A stretch of 64,000 nt of DNA from Dermatemys mawii (taxonomy: Eukaryota > Chordata > Testudines > Dermatemydidae), in assembly GCA_007922305.1 (NCBI GenBank), contig ML677366.1, forward strand, positions 15,724,338-15,788,337, read 5' to 3'. The first letter of the stretch is position 1. Every line of letters starts with the position of its first letter. The position numbers and the translations under genes are program-made. The notes beneath the pieces were generated by a model that was not told the origin of the DNA, made no database searches, and was given only the letters and a program-made list of their open reading frames with translations. Shown one piece after another: positions 46,727 through 58,312 of this stretch.

Positions 46727-47431
46727 GTAGGGTTGTGTGGTAGGGGTGACTGTAACTCTGGTCTTTTAAGAGGGACAAGGCCAGATCACAGGGTGACATT
46801 GGCTCTAAGAGGGAAGAGGCCAATGTACCTGAGACTGGTCAGCTGACCCCACTGGAGCTCAAAAGAGGGCCTGGGGGCCCTAGAAAGGAGGATACCTGGT
46901 TAGGCAGAGACCTAGCAAATCACAGCCTGAGGGAACCAGGAAGGGGCAAGTGAGAGGTGCTTGCGACCCAAAAGGAGAGAGAAGCAGCAATCAAGAGCTT
47001 CCAGGAGTTACTTGGCAGGGGGCTGAGTTTGGAAGCAGAGCTGTAACTGAGTTTCTGGTGAGGAGCTTGGAAGAAGCTGTTGGTAAAAACTGACCAAAGC
47101 TTGGGACCCTTGATGAACAGGAGGCTTGGGCAGTGGCCCCAAGGTAAAGGGGAAGATCCAGCTTCGTCAGAAGAAGCCAACTCTGGAAGCAAGAGGGTTG
47201 TTGCAGGAGGGTGGATCTCTTGACCAGGGGTATGACTCCCCGGTGGGGAGGTTTCGGGGAGTGGAACCATGCAGGATGTGGAGGCCTGAAGCCTTGAGTG
47301 AAGGGCAGCAGGAAGACTGGTCAATCTCAGTCAGGGAGGCCTAGAGGGTGGGGCCCTGGATCAGCGGCCAAAGTGGGTATGTACAACAATGTGTCTGGAC
47401 CAGCCCGGCCATTACTGTTGCCAGTAACAGA
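46727..47431. mobile_element. GC-rich, LTR-like segment between 9-bp direct repeats
   Basis: GGCAAATTT is present at 46718-46726 and 47432-47440. The enclosed 705 bp are purine- and GC-rich (many AGGAAG, GGGGAG words) in AT-rich intron. If the element was an LTR with ends TG...CA, the duplication would be AATTT with one T lost at the left. A 9-bp duplication of another element class is also possible. No terminal inverted repeat is evident. Confidence 0.45.
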
Positions 47432-47739
47432 GGCAAATTTCAGGAAGAGCAACAAGGACAATCAGTGTTTCTGTGGTGAATGAAAGGCAAGAACTTGATG
47501 CTGATCCTCCACTGCATTTCTGCCAGGCCTGAGCTACACGTGGATATCACTGGGCCAAGCGTAATGCTTGTATGAACAAACAGGGCTGCTTTTCCTGGTG
47601 TTGGAAGCCTTCCTACACCAGTGGTTGCCCTGTATCCAGCCAACAAATGAATTAGTCAGAGAAGGCCTTCAGGAAATGGGCAGATTATAATTGGCTCCCC
47701 AATTCATATTATGATCATGGACAATAATGCTGGCAAGGC

Positions 47740-47880
47740 ATAGCAGTGTGGGCTTTTGGATTGTAAGTGCTCTAGGGACAGGAATATCTTTTGTGTTTTG
47801 GATTTATTCAGCACTTAGTACAATGGAGTCCAGGTCCATGATTAGGGCTCCTAAACATGACAGTAACATTAATAATGGAG
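47740..47880 (-). repeat. Ancient dispersed repeat (copy 4, minus)
   Basis: TTGGATTGTAAGTGCTCTAG followed by GGACAGGAATATC, CAGCACTTAGTACAATGGAG and GTCCATGATTAGGGCTCCTA is the reverse complement of the pattern at 6130-6300. This is the best preserved minus copy. Confidence 0.65.
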
Positions 47881-49094
47881 GGAATGAGCAGAAATGGAAA
47901 GAGCTAGCCTAGGTAACTCCACATCAACTGAGGATTCCCCATGCCATGGGAGTCATTAGCTGCCCCTGCCTTTAGGGGAGCTTTATATCAGTGCAAAGGA
48001 GACTTAGCATGAGCCAGGATTTGGCCCCAAATCTAACAATTTAAAAAGTCTCTGGTTCTCACTGTAAAGTACATACTCCACATGCTTACTGGAACACGAG
48101 CCCTTGTATTTCCACAGTAGTGCGCAGTAGTTTTTAAGTGGCACAGTTCCCATTAAATCAATGGGACTCATACTGTTAAAGGCATACAAACACCTATAAA
48201 AATGTAAGAAAAAGTGGCTACTCCAGGTTCTCTACTTAGAGATTCTAAAACCATTTTTATACTATTTCGGTATCTTTGAAGGTTAATTGCTAGCTTTTAT
48301 CTACAGCTGAAAATCAAATGAGCCCAAAATCATAACACTACTATGCACAAAAGCCAGAAAGAAATACCTGGCAGTAGGTCACGTCATCACCGTTCCCATT
48401 AAAAATCAACGCACATATGACTAGCACACATGACACACATGACTCTGCCACCTGAGACTGCTTATTTTATGGACTCCTGTTTTTTTAAAGTCATCATTAT
48501 CCTGCATCTTGCTGTGTTGGAGGAATACTCCACCTTCAGTCTAGCTCAAGGACTGGTCACTATCCTCTGTCAAATATCTCACACACACACAACATTCAGA
48601 TGCACATAATAAATTTGGCACTCACTTTTCAACCTATTGGATCACTTCAATTTTAGATGACAATTTAAGATGATCCTGTGGGAGTCTGGACACTGGATTT
48701 CAGAGAGAGCCCCAGTGACAGTAAGATCACACCCAGATTCCTGGGACTGAAAATGGGGGAGCCACATTCCTGAGCCCCGTCTGAGAATGTTATGCAAATA
48801 CAAGGGAGAACCTAAAATACATCCTTATCTTCATCGGCTTCCCAATATATGTGATGGAACAATGCAGTCTCTCTCCTGTCTAATTATAAAGCAGACTTAC
48901 AAAAGGCTCCTAGAATATTCTTGCTTCCCTGAAATGCTTGCCAAAGGGAGTTGCATGAAACACTCTTACTACAAACTTTAAGACTGGGGCACAAAAAGGG
49001 CAGCATAACACTATGTAGTAAAGCTGCTCCATTTAAGTTGGTCCAGCCCAGTATAGTTAAAAGTTAAGTACATCGTGAATGGAAAAGTGAACTC

Positions 49095-49375
49095 ACTACA
49101 GGCTTATCTACAGGGGAAGCTAGTATTGTAAATTTAAAGCGCAATAGCTATTTGGCACTAACTCCCTATGTGGACACTCATATTCCTCACTAAATATGCG
49201 TTGGTGCCATTTAGCCTAGTCCACTTTAAAGTGTACTGAAGCTAAACTGCAAAAAGGTTCTCTCAGTGCAGAATAAGAGAGTGTCCATATGGGGAGTTCA
49301 TGAGTAGTTATTGGACTTTCAAATCACAACCTAGCTTTTTCACACTAACTTTCTGTGCAGACAAACCTTAATATT
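49095..49375. mobile_element. Long inverted-repeat MITE-like element
   Basis: AACTCCCTATGTGGACACTC at about 49160 pairs with GAGTGTCCATATGGGGAGTT at about 49281. The outer parts CTTATCTACAGGGGAAGCTA and TTTCTGTGCAGACAAACCTT are also complementary in part. The element could form a long stem. No coding capacity. Confidence 0.6.
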
Positions 49376-49967
49376 GAAACATTCATGGCAAGGTTTATAA
49401 AATAAAAAAGATAAAGAATCATTAGGGAGACTAGAAAAACAGCTGAGACTGGTGCCACTCAACATGATGAAATATCAGTTGCTGATGCTTATTCTAAGCT
49501 AATGTCCAATCTCCAAGCAGAATCCCCAGAGATGTCCTAGAGTAGGGGATGGGGTGAAATGACATAAATCACAGGATAGAACCAACATTTGGGAATGCTG
49601 TTATATTTGTGCAGCCTGCGGCAGAAAGCTAAAGTTATTGTAGCTTTAGGGTATTTGTTAGGATACAGCCTTTGAGTCAAACACATATGACTGGTTTAAG
49701 GCAAAAACCCAGATGATTCTCATGCTACCTTTGGACAGCGACTAGACTGTCAAATGGTTGCTGAAATTATTACAAACATTTTTCCTATAAAGGACACTAG
49801 ATAAATGAGACCCCATAACTCCTTTGAGCTCATGAATGGAAGCACTAATGTCGCTGGCAATGACTCCACATCAAGTAAGGCATGAATCATAAATGGGACT
49901 GGAACTGGCTGTCGATTGTGCATTGGAGAATACTGACTACTTCTGCAATCTCTCCTCTTTCACATAT

Positions 49968-50441
49968 TGTCACAGTGTCCGTGCCCCCTGTGGTCTTTCT
50001 GGGCTCCACAAAGACCTCCACACAGTCTTAGTGCTGCTCCACGTGTCCTTTATTCACAATAGTGTCCTGGTGAAACCATCAGTGCACCCCACAAACCCCC
50101 ACAACAGTGACCCCACAGTTCTGGGCTGTTGGCCCTTCAGCCCCCTAAGGTGCCTATCTCACAGCCTGGAGACAGCAACTCAGCCTTCTTCTCCCCACCT
50201 AGACCCTTCTTCTCCCGCCCTGCTGACCATGAGTCAGCGGTTTTTATCCTGCCTCCTCATCCCAGCTACAGCTGGAGCCTTTTAACCCAGCTGAGCTCCC
50301 TGCAGTAACCCTCTGCTAGGGCTTTTAGTTCTGCATTCTCATAGCTGCGGCCAGCCCCTGCCCTGGAGCCTCCTGCCTGCAAGCAGGGTTTACTGTGCAG
50401 AGGCAGGGCACTCTAGGGGTTTTTACCCCTGCCCTGCCACA
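49968..50441 (-). mobile_element. Solo LTR with 5-bp target-site duplication
   Basis: 474 bp beginning TGTCACAGTG and ending CCCTGCCACA on the plus strand, flanked by CATAT on both sides (49963-49967 and 50442-50446). Read on the minus strand it has a TATA-like GGATAAAAACC (about 50242-50252) followed by AATAAAGG (about 50048-50055), so it lies in the same orientation as ADAMTSL3. No internal retroviral genes remain. Confidence 0.85.
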
Positions 50442-50482
50442 CATATGGATAATCTTTTACATTTATATAGCATTTTTCAATA

Positions 50483-50625
50483 ATTAGGTAACTATTAATC
50501 CCATTTTTCATTGATAGGGAAACTGAAGCAGAGAGAGGTTAAGATACTTGCTGCAAGATACTTCCCACTGGCACAAATGGGAACAAACCCCAGGTGTCTT
50601 GACTCCCACTTCCTGCATCCAAGCC
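50483..50625 (+). repeat. MIR-type CORE-SINE
   Basis: AATCCCATTTTTCATTGATA, GGGAAACTGAAGCAGAGAGA, GGTTAAGATACTTGC, GGAACAAACCCCAGGTGTCT and TGACTCCCACTTCCTGCATC follow the full MIR order in plus orientation. The best MIR copy here. Confidence 0.8.
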
Positions 50626-51184
50626 TGAGAGAAATAAATATCAAAGGTTTATTTCTTCAATCTTTGTCTCATCAGAACAGGATAAATTAAACAAATGAAA
50701 GCATTGTGTTTGTTTTTACTAAACCCTAACTTTATTGTTTAGGGTGTATCTTATTTAAATAGCTTGAGAATATGAATATTAAGTATCGTATTGCAATGCA
50801 CATCCAAACTGCATATTGTCTATGAAAATGCCAATACCTCACCACATCTGTGGTGCTATAAAGGTACAATTTGTGGAGTCAAATGATTTGAACAGCGTTG
50901 ATCACAAGTCTGCTTTTCCCCTCTAGTACCTCTCTGGATACCTTGGGCTTTTTGTATGCTTATAGCCTTTTATCAATCACATTATCCTCCTACGCTATAA
51001 AAACACCCACAATTATTCCCTGTAACTGTGGTATGAAGGCAACAATAACCCACTTCACAATATCACTGCCAACAAGCAATTTATAGTCAGGTTCTAGCCA
51101 ATGTCCAGTGTGCACATCACTAACCCACATTACTGTGCACTTATTATTGTTATTGTCATCATTTCACTTTCACGTTGCCTGTCT

Positions 51185-51290
51185 TAGATTAGATAGAAAG
51201 CACACTAGGGCAGGGGCCACATCATCAGGCACATTACAGGTGCCTAAGCCTGACTGAGGCCTTTGAGTGCTACTAGAATATTAATAATTA
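51185..51290 (-). repeat. Ancient dispersed repeat (copy 5, minus)
   Basis: TTAGATAGAAAGCACACTAG, then GGCAGGGGCCACATCATC, and GAGTGCTACTAGAATATTAA followed by TAATT give the family order on the minus strand. Confidence 0.55.
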
Positions 51291-52932
51291 ACAGAAGAAG
51301 ATAGTCCAACAGAAATATTACATCGCTGTGCATTCATGGTCACCATCACTTGGGACCTTGGTATGTCATGCTGGGGCATCATTATCTTAACCAAAATCAG
51401 AACCAAAGATGAGTAAAAAAAATGGTCCCTTCGTGGCAGGGTTTAATCCAGCTGCCCTAACCTAAATCAATAGTTGTGTAAGAGCTTTCTTTCAGTTCCC
51501 ATTGCAATAAAATACACTAGCCCCCACAATACTTTCCTAACAACTTTCTCTTGATACAAGCTGTTGTTGGGTGCTATCCAGCTTGCTATCAGTCCTGGCT
51601 CTCACTCTTGTATTCTAAGTGATGCCCTAGCTTGGGTCACACTCTACTTTGCAAAGGCAGTGAGGCCATGACATTAGCAGAGCAAGTTACATGATGCCTT
51701 CTACACTGCTCTGATTGTGTCTGATTACCACTTGAGTATATGACAGGTCTTTACATAGGCACGCTGGACAAATATAGAAGTGTTTGCTTTCCCTCATTTG
51801 ACTTACTTTCTAGCCATATCCTGCTCAGATTACTTACATGAGTAGTGCCACTGACTAACATGGAACCAGCCATGATTTGGCCCTTTATTTTCAGTTCAAG
51901 CAATGCATCAGATATCCAGCACAGGCAGACAACTTTTGGTGTAGCTCTTAATTCAAAGACAGGTTATCATTCAGTATTCTTTTTTATCACTATTTTTAAA
52001 TATTTGATAATCACCCATCAGTGCAGTATTAGAAATGATACAGGAATAAAGACTACTGATGGGAATGAAAATGAATTGTATCCTGTGATATAGTCTTCAC
52101 GTTGAGATTATTAATTATCATTAAAAACCGATCTACAAAACAGAATATACAGCATAAAGCATACTCAAATAACAAAGAACAGTGGGTCTGTATAGCATTC
52201 TTGCTTTCTGGTATTCTGTGGCAAGTAACTAGCCTGGCATGTAAGTTCAGACTCTGAGTCTGCATAGTCAGAGCCTTGCACCCATGGTGAATTTAATTGA
52301 CACAGGGGTCTGCTGGCACTGACCTCATTGCCTAAGACTACAAATGAAATTACTTATTATATACTAACATACTGTACTATACAAACACAGAGGCACTTTT
52401 AAAAAAAGGACAGACAGTGTTGAGTTTGAGATCAAGTTTTGTTTTAGCTCTATCAGAAGGATCATCAGTCTCTTTTATAGCAAACTTTAGCTTAGGAATA
52501 AGAATTTTTTCCAGTTAAAATTTGGAATGGAATGACTCAGGCTGTCACTTAAATCAACAAAACTAGTTCGCTGATTTTTATGAATAAAGACATACAATTA
52601 GCAGCCCATCAGGCAAATGGATCTCAGGGAAATGAAATGTACAATACACAATGGGACAGCCAATGTCCTTAAACCAGTTTTCCTACATAAGCCAAGACAG
52701 ACCAGGAAAGCAAACAAGTCTCGTAAGTCCAAGAGTAATTCCAAGCCAACCAACCAAACGAACTCCCATGAAGAGAAAGCAGTAGACTGTTCTTCCTTCA
52801 CAGAACTATGGTGGGTTAGAAAACACTGGGGGGATTTCACTCTGCAGAATTACTGGTTCATTCTCCATTTGAGGAGGGAATAAAGAAGAGAAGAAAACAG
52901 CTCATGCATTACACACAATGAGCATGCCTTAC

Positions 52933-53337
52933 TGCAACAGGGTGCTAGCTCAGAGAGTCAAGATAGACCCCTGTTAACCCAGACCCAGGGAGAAGAAGGT
53001 ACTAACTGGAGCTGGCTGGGAGGCCATGCCCTAATTGCCTAAGGGGAGACACCTGCAGGCCTGAGTAGCCAGCCTGCTATAAAAACTGGCAGGAAGGAAG
53101 CAACAGGAGACCAGAAGGGGAGGAGACTAAGGAGACAGGAAAGGGAAGAATGTGGGGCTCTAGATCCCTGTTGACCAGGAAGCTAGCAGTCTCTCTGAGC
53201 GCTGGTGTGTAGATGTCTGTATAAATCCATAAATAGTAAGTGGTGGGGACGGACACAAGCAATAAAGGACATGAGTGCTGCACTTAAAGTGGTCTCCGGG
53301 AGATTTTGTGAAGAGGACCAGAAAGGGCCCGGTTACA
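52933..53337 (+). mobile_element. Solo LTR with 5-bp target-site duplication
   Basis: 405 bp beginning TGCAACAGGG and ending CCCGGTTACA, flanked by CTTAC (52928-52932 and 53338-53342). On the plus strand a TATA box (CTATAAAAACTGG, about 53077-53089) is followed by AATAAAGGAC (about 53262-53271). It is antisense to ADAMTSL3. Its layout resembles the LTR at 49968-50441 (AATAAAGGACA in both). Confidence 0.85.
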
Positions 53338-53366
53338 CTTACGTTCTAAAATGTGTTATACACACA

Positions 53367-53384
53367 CTCTCTCTCTCTCTCTCT
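53367..53384. repeat. Microsatellite (CT)9
   Basis: Nine CT units directly after CACACA, adjoining the LTR. Seen directly. Confidence 0.9.
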
Positions 53385-53886
53385 CCTTCAGTCAATCATT
53401 TACAGAAACACAAAGTTCCGGCGCATAGCAGACTATGTAATGAGAGCTGGTCAAATAGCACTGAACATTTTTTGTGAGCTACTAAGTGAAATACATAATG
53501 AATTCTGGGGCACGTTTCCAAGCCAATTTGTTTTGTGTGAGTCAAAAAGTTAGGAAGTGCCAAAATTAATGTTTCCTTAACTAGCCCCCCTTGAGATTAT
53601 GCATTATGATGTTGTGTTTAATTACTTTATCACATACCTTTTTCCACAAGATCCCTTCTTCGTTTAGTGCACACAATGGATAGTGCACACTTACTTTTGT
53701 TTACTCCTCACTGTCTTATTTGCTGCACACTAATCGAACTTGCTCTGAAGAAACTCCCTATGAGGAAATTGATAGTTCCAGCATTTCCTAACTTTTGAGT
53801 GCTTGAATTTGCAACCGAATTATGCTCCTCTAACACAGTTTTTGTATGTTTAATTTCCTAGGCTTTTAAAAAAGCAAACTGAAAAA

Positions 53887-54682
53887 AATTCCATGCCCAT
53901 GAAAAACCCCTATGAAAAATGCATCATGGATTATGAAATCTGTTCTTCCCCAATGAAATCTGGTCTTTTGTGTGCTTTTACCCCATACTATACAGATTTC
54001 ATGGGAGAAAACCAGTGTTTCTCATACTGGGGGTCCTATCCCAAAAGGGAGTTGCAGGGGGCAGGGGAAGAGGTAACAAGGTTTTTTTTAGGACAGTTGT
54101 GGTATTGCCACCCTTACTTCTGTGCTGCCTTCAGAACTGGGCAGTTGGAGAGCTGCAGCTGTTGGGCGGACACTGAGCTATGAAAGCAGCTCCCTGCCAG
54201 CAGCAGCACAGAAGTAACGGTGGCAATACCATGCCACTGTTATTTCTGTGCAGCTGCCTTCAAAGCTGGGCAGCCAGAGAGCGTCAGCTGCTAACCGAAG
54301 GCCCAGCTCTGCAGGCAGCAATGCAGACGTAAAAGTGGCAGTACCATACCATGCCATCTCTACTTCTGTGCGGGTGCTGACAGTAGTTCTGCCTTCAGAG
54401 CTGGGCTCCCATCCAGCAGCCACTGTTTTCCAGCTGCCCAGCTCTGAAGGCAGCGCCGCTGCCAGCAGCGGCGAAGAAATAAGGGTAGCAGTACCCCACA
54501 ACCCCACCTATAATAATCTTGTGACACCATCCCCACACAATTCCTTTATAGGTCAGGACCCCTACAATTACAAGACCGTGAAATTTCAGATTTAAATAGC
54601 TGATATAACGAAATTTACAAATTTTAAAATCTTATGACCATGAAATTGACCAAAATGGATAGTTAATTTGGCAGGGCCCTAA
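53887..54682. mobile_element. Complex inverted-repeat DNA element with internal subrepeats
   Basis: The right end is ATTTGGCAGGGCCCTA. The left part (CCATGCCCATGAAAAACC) pairs loosely with CTTATGACCATGAAATTG on the right. Inside, GGCAATACCATGCCACTG-like and CTTCAGAGCTGGGC-like words recur in both directions (about 54105-54510), framed by GGGGGTCCTATCCCAAAAGG and GGTCAGGACCCCTACAATTA, which are also complementary. I recall this design from turtle, crocodile and bird genomes. The outermost left repeat looks lost. Confidence 0.6.
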
Positions 54683-54989
54683 TTATGTGCCATTACGTTG
54701 ATATCCATGTGGGTCATCAGAGGGGTGGAATCTTTAGATCCATTGCACAGTCTTCAACCTTTAAAGGAGTAACTAATAGCAGGATGGTAATAGGCCAACA
54801 TGCTCCATGTGGAACACCATGGGGGATGAGATACTTTGCCAAAGGGTTTCACAGGTATCTGCTGACAGAAGAGGAATGGTGAGACTTAGGAATCTTCCAC
54901 TCCATGCTCTGGAGAGATGTATGCTCCAGTGGGCACAGCCTCTTCTGGCCATTTCCTCTAAGATTAACTCCTTCTGCCTCACCCTCTTC

Positions 54990-55560
54990 AATCTGTCCCT
55001 GATTCAGTCCTGTCTCTTCCTCACACCTGTCTCTTTGTCCCAAATCCACTTGCTGATCCAGTCCCAGTCTCCACTCCCCCAGCGTCTCTTCCCAGTACTA
55101 GTCTCTTTACTCAGCTAGTTCTAGTCTTCCCCTCCAGGCTCACTGTCTGATTCCTAGTTTCTCCCCCTTGCCACACCCAGACCAAGACTCCTTGTCTAGC
55201 CATTCCCAGTTTTTTTCCTCACAACTCTGTCCAATTTGTCTCTCCCCTCCCAACCCATTGGCTCAAAGTCCTGGTCTCCATCCCCAGACTCCTTATCCAA
55301 TCTCAGTCTCCTTATCCATCCAGCCCCAATCTCCCCTCTATCCCCAATTCTACATCCAATCTCATTGTTCTCTCCACAAAAAGCCAACTGAGTCCCAGTC
55401 CCCTCATATTTCCCTCCTAGGCCCCAGTCTTTCCCCTTCCTCCAGCACGAGTCTCTCTCTTCCTTCTCCCATCCCAGGTTTACTAGACTTCTTGTCCCAC
55501 TCTACTCCTTTCCCTCCCTCCAATCTGACTTTTGTTCCCAGGGGGATCATTAAGAGTACA
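54990..55560. repeat. CT-rich block with recurring AGTCTCC/CAATC words
   Basis: Words such as CCAGTCTCC, CTTATCCAATC, CCCAGTC and TCTCCTTATCC return every 20-50 bases over more than 500 bp, with hardly any G except in CAG. It looks like a decayed minisatellite within a repeat. The long plus-strand reading frame at 55168-55653 is a by-product of this composition. Confidence 0.5.
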
Positions 55561-55695
55561 GCAGAGGCAGACTTTCTGCTCTCAGTTCCAGTGCCCAGCC
55601 CCACCCTGTCCTGGAGCACCTGGAAGCAGCAATTACAGGGAAAATCTTTCTGATCCAATGCAGCCTTGGGCTGGAGCATGCTGAGGTGCTCTATA

Positions 55696-55819
55696 GGTAG
55701 GAAGACCAGATAGCAAGTGTGAAAAATTGGGATAGGGTAGAGGGTAATAGGAGCTCATAAAAAAAAGCCCCAAATATCAGAACTGTCCCTATAAAATCGG
55801 TACATCTAGTCACCCTATC
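55696..55819. mobile_element. Short MITE with TAGGGTGACTAG-like ends
   Basis: About 124 bp. The right end CATCTAGTCACCCTAT reads ATAGGGTGACTAGATG on the other strand and pairs with the decayed left end ATAGGTAGGAAGACCAGAT. Inner arms TTGGGATAGGGTAG and CTGTCCCTATAAAATCGG also partly pair. I remember a very abundant turtle element of this size and ends. Confidence 0.7.
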
Positions 55820-56196
55820 TGTGGGGCTGGTGAATGCACTAAGGGGTCAGCACTAAGAGCTGTGATGGGTGGACCATATTGCTAAAAATCAAAGAATTTT
55901 CTACTTGGCATGTGCAAACTGCAATTTTTCAGTGGCTTATAAATTTGTCAAATTTGGGCAGGTTTTCACAGGGGTAGAAAAAGGGATCCCTGATACAAAG
56001 GCCCCCACTCTGACTTACATAAAGTCCCTGCTTCAAAGCATGGAGGAACTAGGACATTTCCAAAGACATCTGGGATGGAAAATTTGATCCCTAATGGTGA
56101 AAGTTTGGCAAAGTTATAAATAACCAAAATCAAGGTCTTCTAATGGGAAGTATCAGGCAACCTTAATATGAGGTGGTACCTACCACTCTTACCTAT

Positions 56197-56856
56197 TGTG
56201 ACAAAGCTCCAAGTTTGTACTTGTGGGTCCTGCGCTTCCTGGAAGATTGAGGGGCCTCAGAAACTCATCTAGGCCTCAGAGTGACCTCCCTTTCTCAGTA
56301 TAATTGGCAAGAGTCACCGCCTAGTGAGTTACCTTCATCACAGGCCAGTATGGAAGATGGAAAAGGGGGGAGCCCAGGCCCACCCTCTACTCCAGACTCC
56401 AGCCCAGGGACCCTAATAGTATCAGCTAAGATGGCTGACCTTTTAGGCACAAAACACAATACAATTCCCTGGGCTACTTCCCCACAGCAGTCCCTGCTTC
56501 TTCAAACTCCACTTCACCCTTACTTCAGGGCCTCCTTCCTTCTGGATGATATGTTGTCCACCACTCAGTCTCACCAACAGCACAACTTCCTCTCACAGCT
56601 CCTGACACCCACAACCCACCTGACTAACTGGGAGATTTTTATCTGGATTCAGCCAGTCCCTGATTGGCTTCAGGTGTCCCAATTAGGCTAGCTGTTTCTA
56701 CTCCTTTCTAGAAGGTTCTTAATTGGCCCCAGATGTCTTGATTGGCCTGGAGTAGCCTTTGTTTGGCTATCCAGGGAACAGGGACCTGCACACCCTGAGA
56801 CTAATGTACCTGCCTTCCAGCACTCTCCTATATCCTTCTGGTCTGACTCCGTCACA
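56197..56856 (-). mobile_element. Solo LTR with 4-bp target-site duplication
   Basis: 660 bp, plus-strand ends TGTGACAAAG and CTCCGTCACA, inverted copies of TGTGAC. CTAT flanks both sides (56193-56196 and 56857-56860). Read on the minus strand CAGATAAAAATC (about 56635-56646) can be a TATA box, so it is probably in gene orientation. The plus-strand frame at 56281-56691 lies wholly inside and has no retroviral motif. Confidence 0.75.
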
Positions 56857-57637
56857 CTATATTATGGTCAAATTTAAATTAGTTTTGTGATTAAATAAAT
56901 TACATTTTGGGATGAAATTGTAAAGTGACAATTAGTGACCAACGGCAAATTACATATTGACAGTAAGAAATAATAAATAATGAGAAAATTAAATTAAAAT
57001 AGTTTGCATCTAAAATCTTTTGTATAAAGTGTTTAGTGAAAAAATGACAAAAATTAAAGATCTGCAGCTAGCAAAGAATTTTCATGAACTGAGTAAGGCC
57101 AGATTTCATTAAGTCCGCATTTCAAATTCCATTTCCTGGCTAGTGTCAGATCCAGCATATCTAGAGATTTATTTTTCTCTTAAATTTTAATACTAATCCT
57201 TTTTTTTTCAAAATGTCATTTAAATATCGTCTCTGGATAAATGTCTCCTTTTTCCATAATAAAGTCTTTGGCTCTCGCTCTCTCCCCAAATCTTTAATTT
57301 GCTTCACTGTATAATGGATTTTACATTTCATTCACAACCTTGCATGCTCTCTCTTTAACAGAGAAACATCAGCATGCCAATGTCATGCATCTCAACACTA
57401 ACCCAATAACATTCCTAGATGCAAACACTCTCTTGGCAAAGTTTTCTTAAGGGCTTCATTTATTATGTATGCCTTTACTGATAAACTATCACAAAAGAAA
57501 CATGGCTTTATTTCCACATTTCATTCACACAAAGGATGATTATATGGAACTACTTCCATATGGTATGTGAACAATCAAAGCCAAAAAAATGTTTTAAGTC
57601 TGCTAGTATCACAGCAATAATGCCAAGACAAGAGTGA

Positions 57638-57650
57638 TGTGTGTGTGTGT
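57638..57650. repeat. Microsatellite (TG)6
   Basis: Short TG run seen directly. Confidence 0.85.
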
Positions 57651-58091
57651 ATTGTATTGCTTATGTGTCTGATATATTCATTTTTATAACTAAAACCTAC
57701 CACAATGAAATATAACCTTTAGGAGAGACAAAACTAAGCCAAAGAGAAAAGATTTTGTTTGTCTGCTGCTCTCAAATCAAATACTTCTTAAGAAACTGTC
57801 CCAGTAGAATGGAAAAAACAATGAGCTATCAGTCTAATCCAAAGCTGTCAAAGACTTCATAAGGACTATAGATCAGACCCCCCAATTCTTAGCTATGATG
57901 CAAGATCACAGGAACTGAACTAGTATTTACTTGGACCATTTGCCAACTATCTTACCACTACAGTTCCAAAAACCTGGAGCTCTGCTCCTATTTACAAGAT
58001 CTTTCTATTATTAGTACTAAATATACCTTGAAACTACATCAGTTGTCACACTATGGCCAAATTCCTGAGTCTGACAAATTTACTATGTGCT

Positions 58092-58312
58092 ACTGAGGTG
58101 GCACAAAGTGCATTTAAACCACTTGGATTTTACTTCTAGACAATTCTCACTGTGTAGAGGAATCTCTGCTGGTTTAAATGTGGTGTATCCACCTCCTACA
58201 CCAGCTGTCCTCCATTCCTGGCATAACGGGAGGAGATAAGACAGAAGAATGCATGTTGTACACAAGACTGGAGTGGGAGGGGGCATGGTGGAACAGAGAT
58301 CCACTATACCTG
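58092..58312. repeat. Unnamed dispersed repeat, copy 2
   Basis: Shares ordered words with 30541-30705 in the same strand orientation. This copy is longer on the left, where it has CATTTAAACCACTTGGATTT and TGCTGGTTTAAATGTGGTGT as opposed arms. Class unknown. Confidence 0.5.

Noticed and set aside
49893..50285. Plus-strand frame of 130 codons
   Set aside because: Mostly inside the solo LTR at 49968-50441, read against the LTR orientation; no protein motif.
55168..55653. Plus-strand frame of 161 codons rich in Pro and Ser
   Set aside because: Produced by the CT-rich repetitive block, where stop codons are rare; low-complexity protein.
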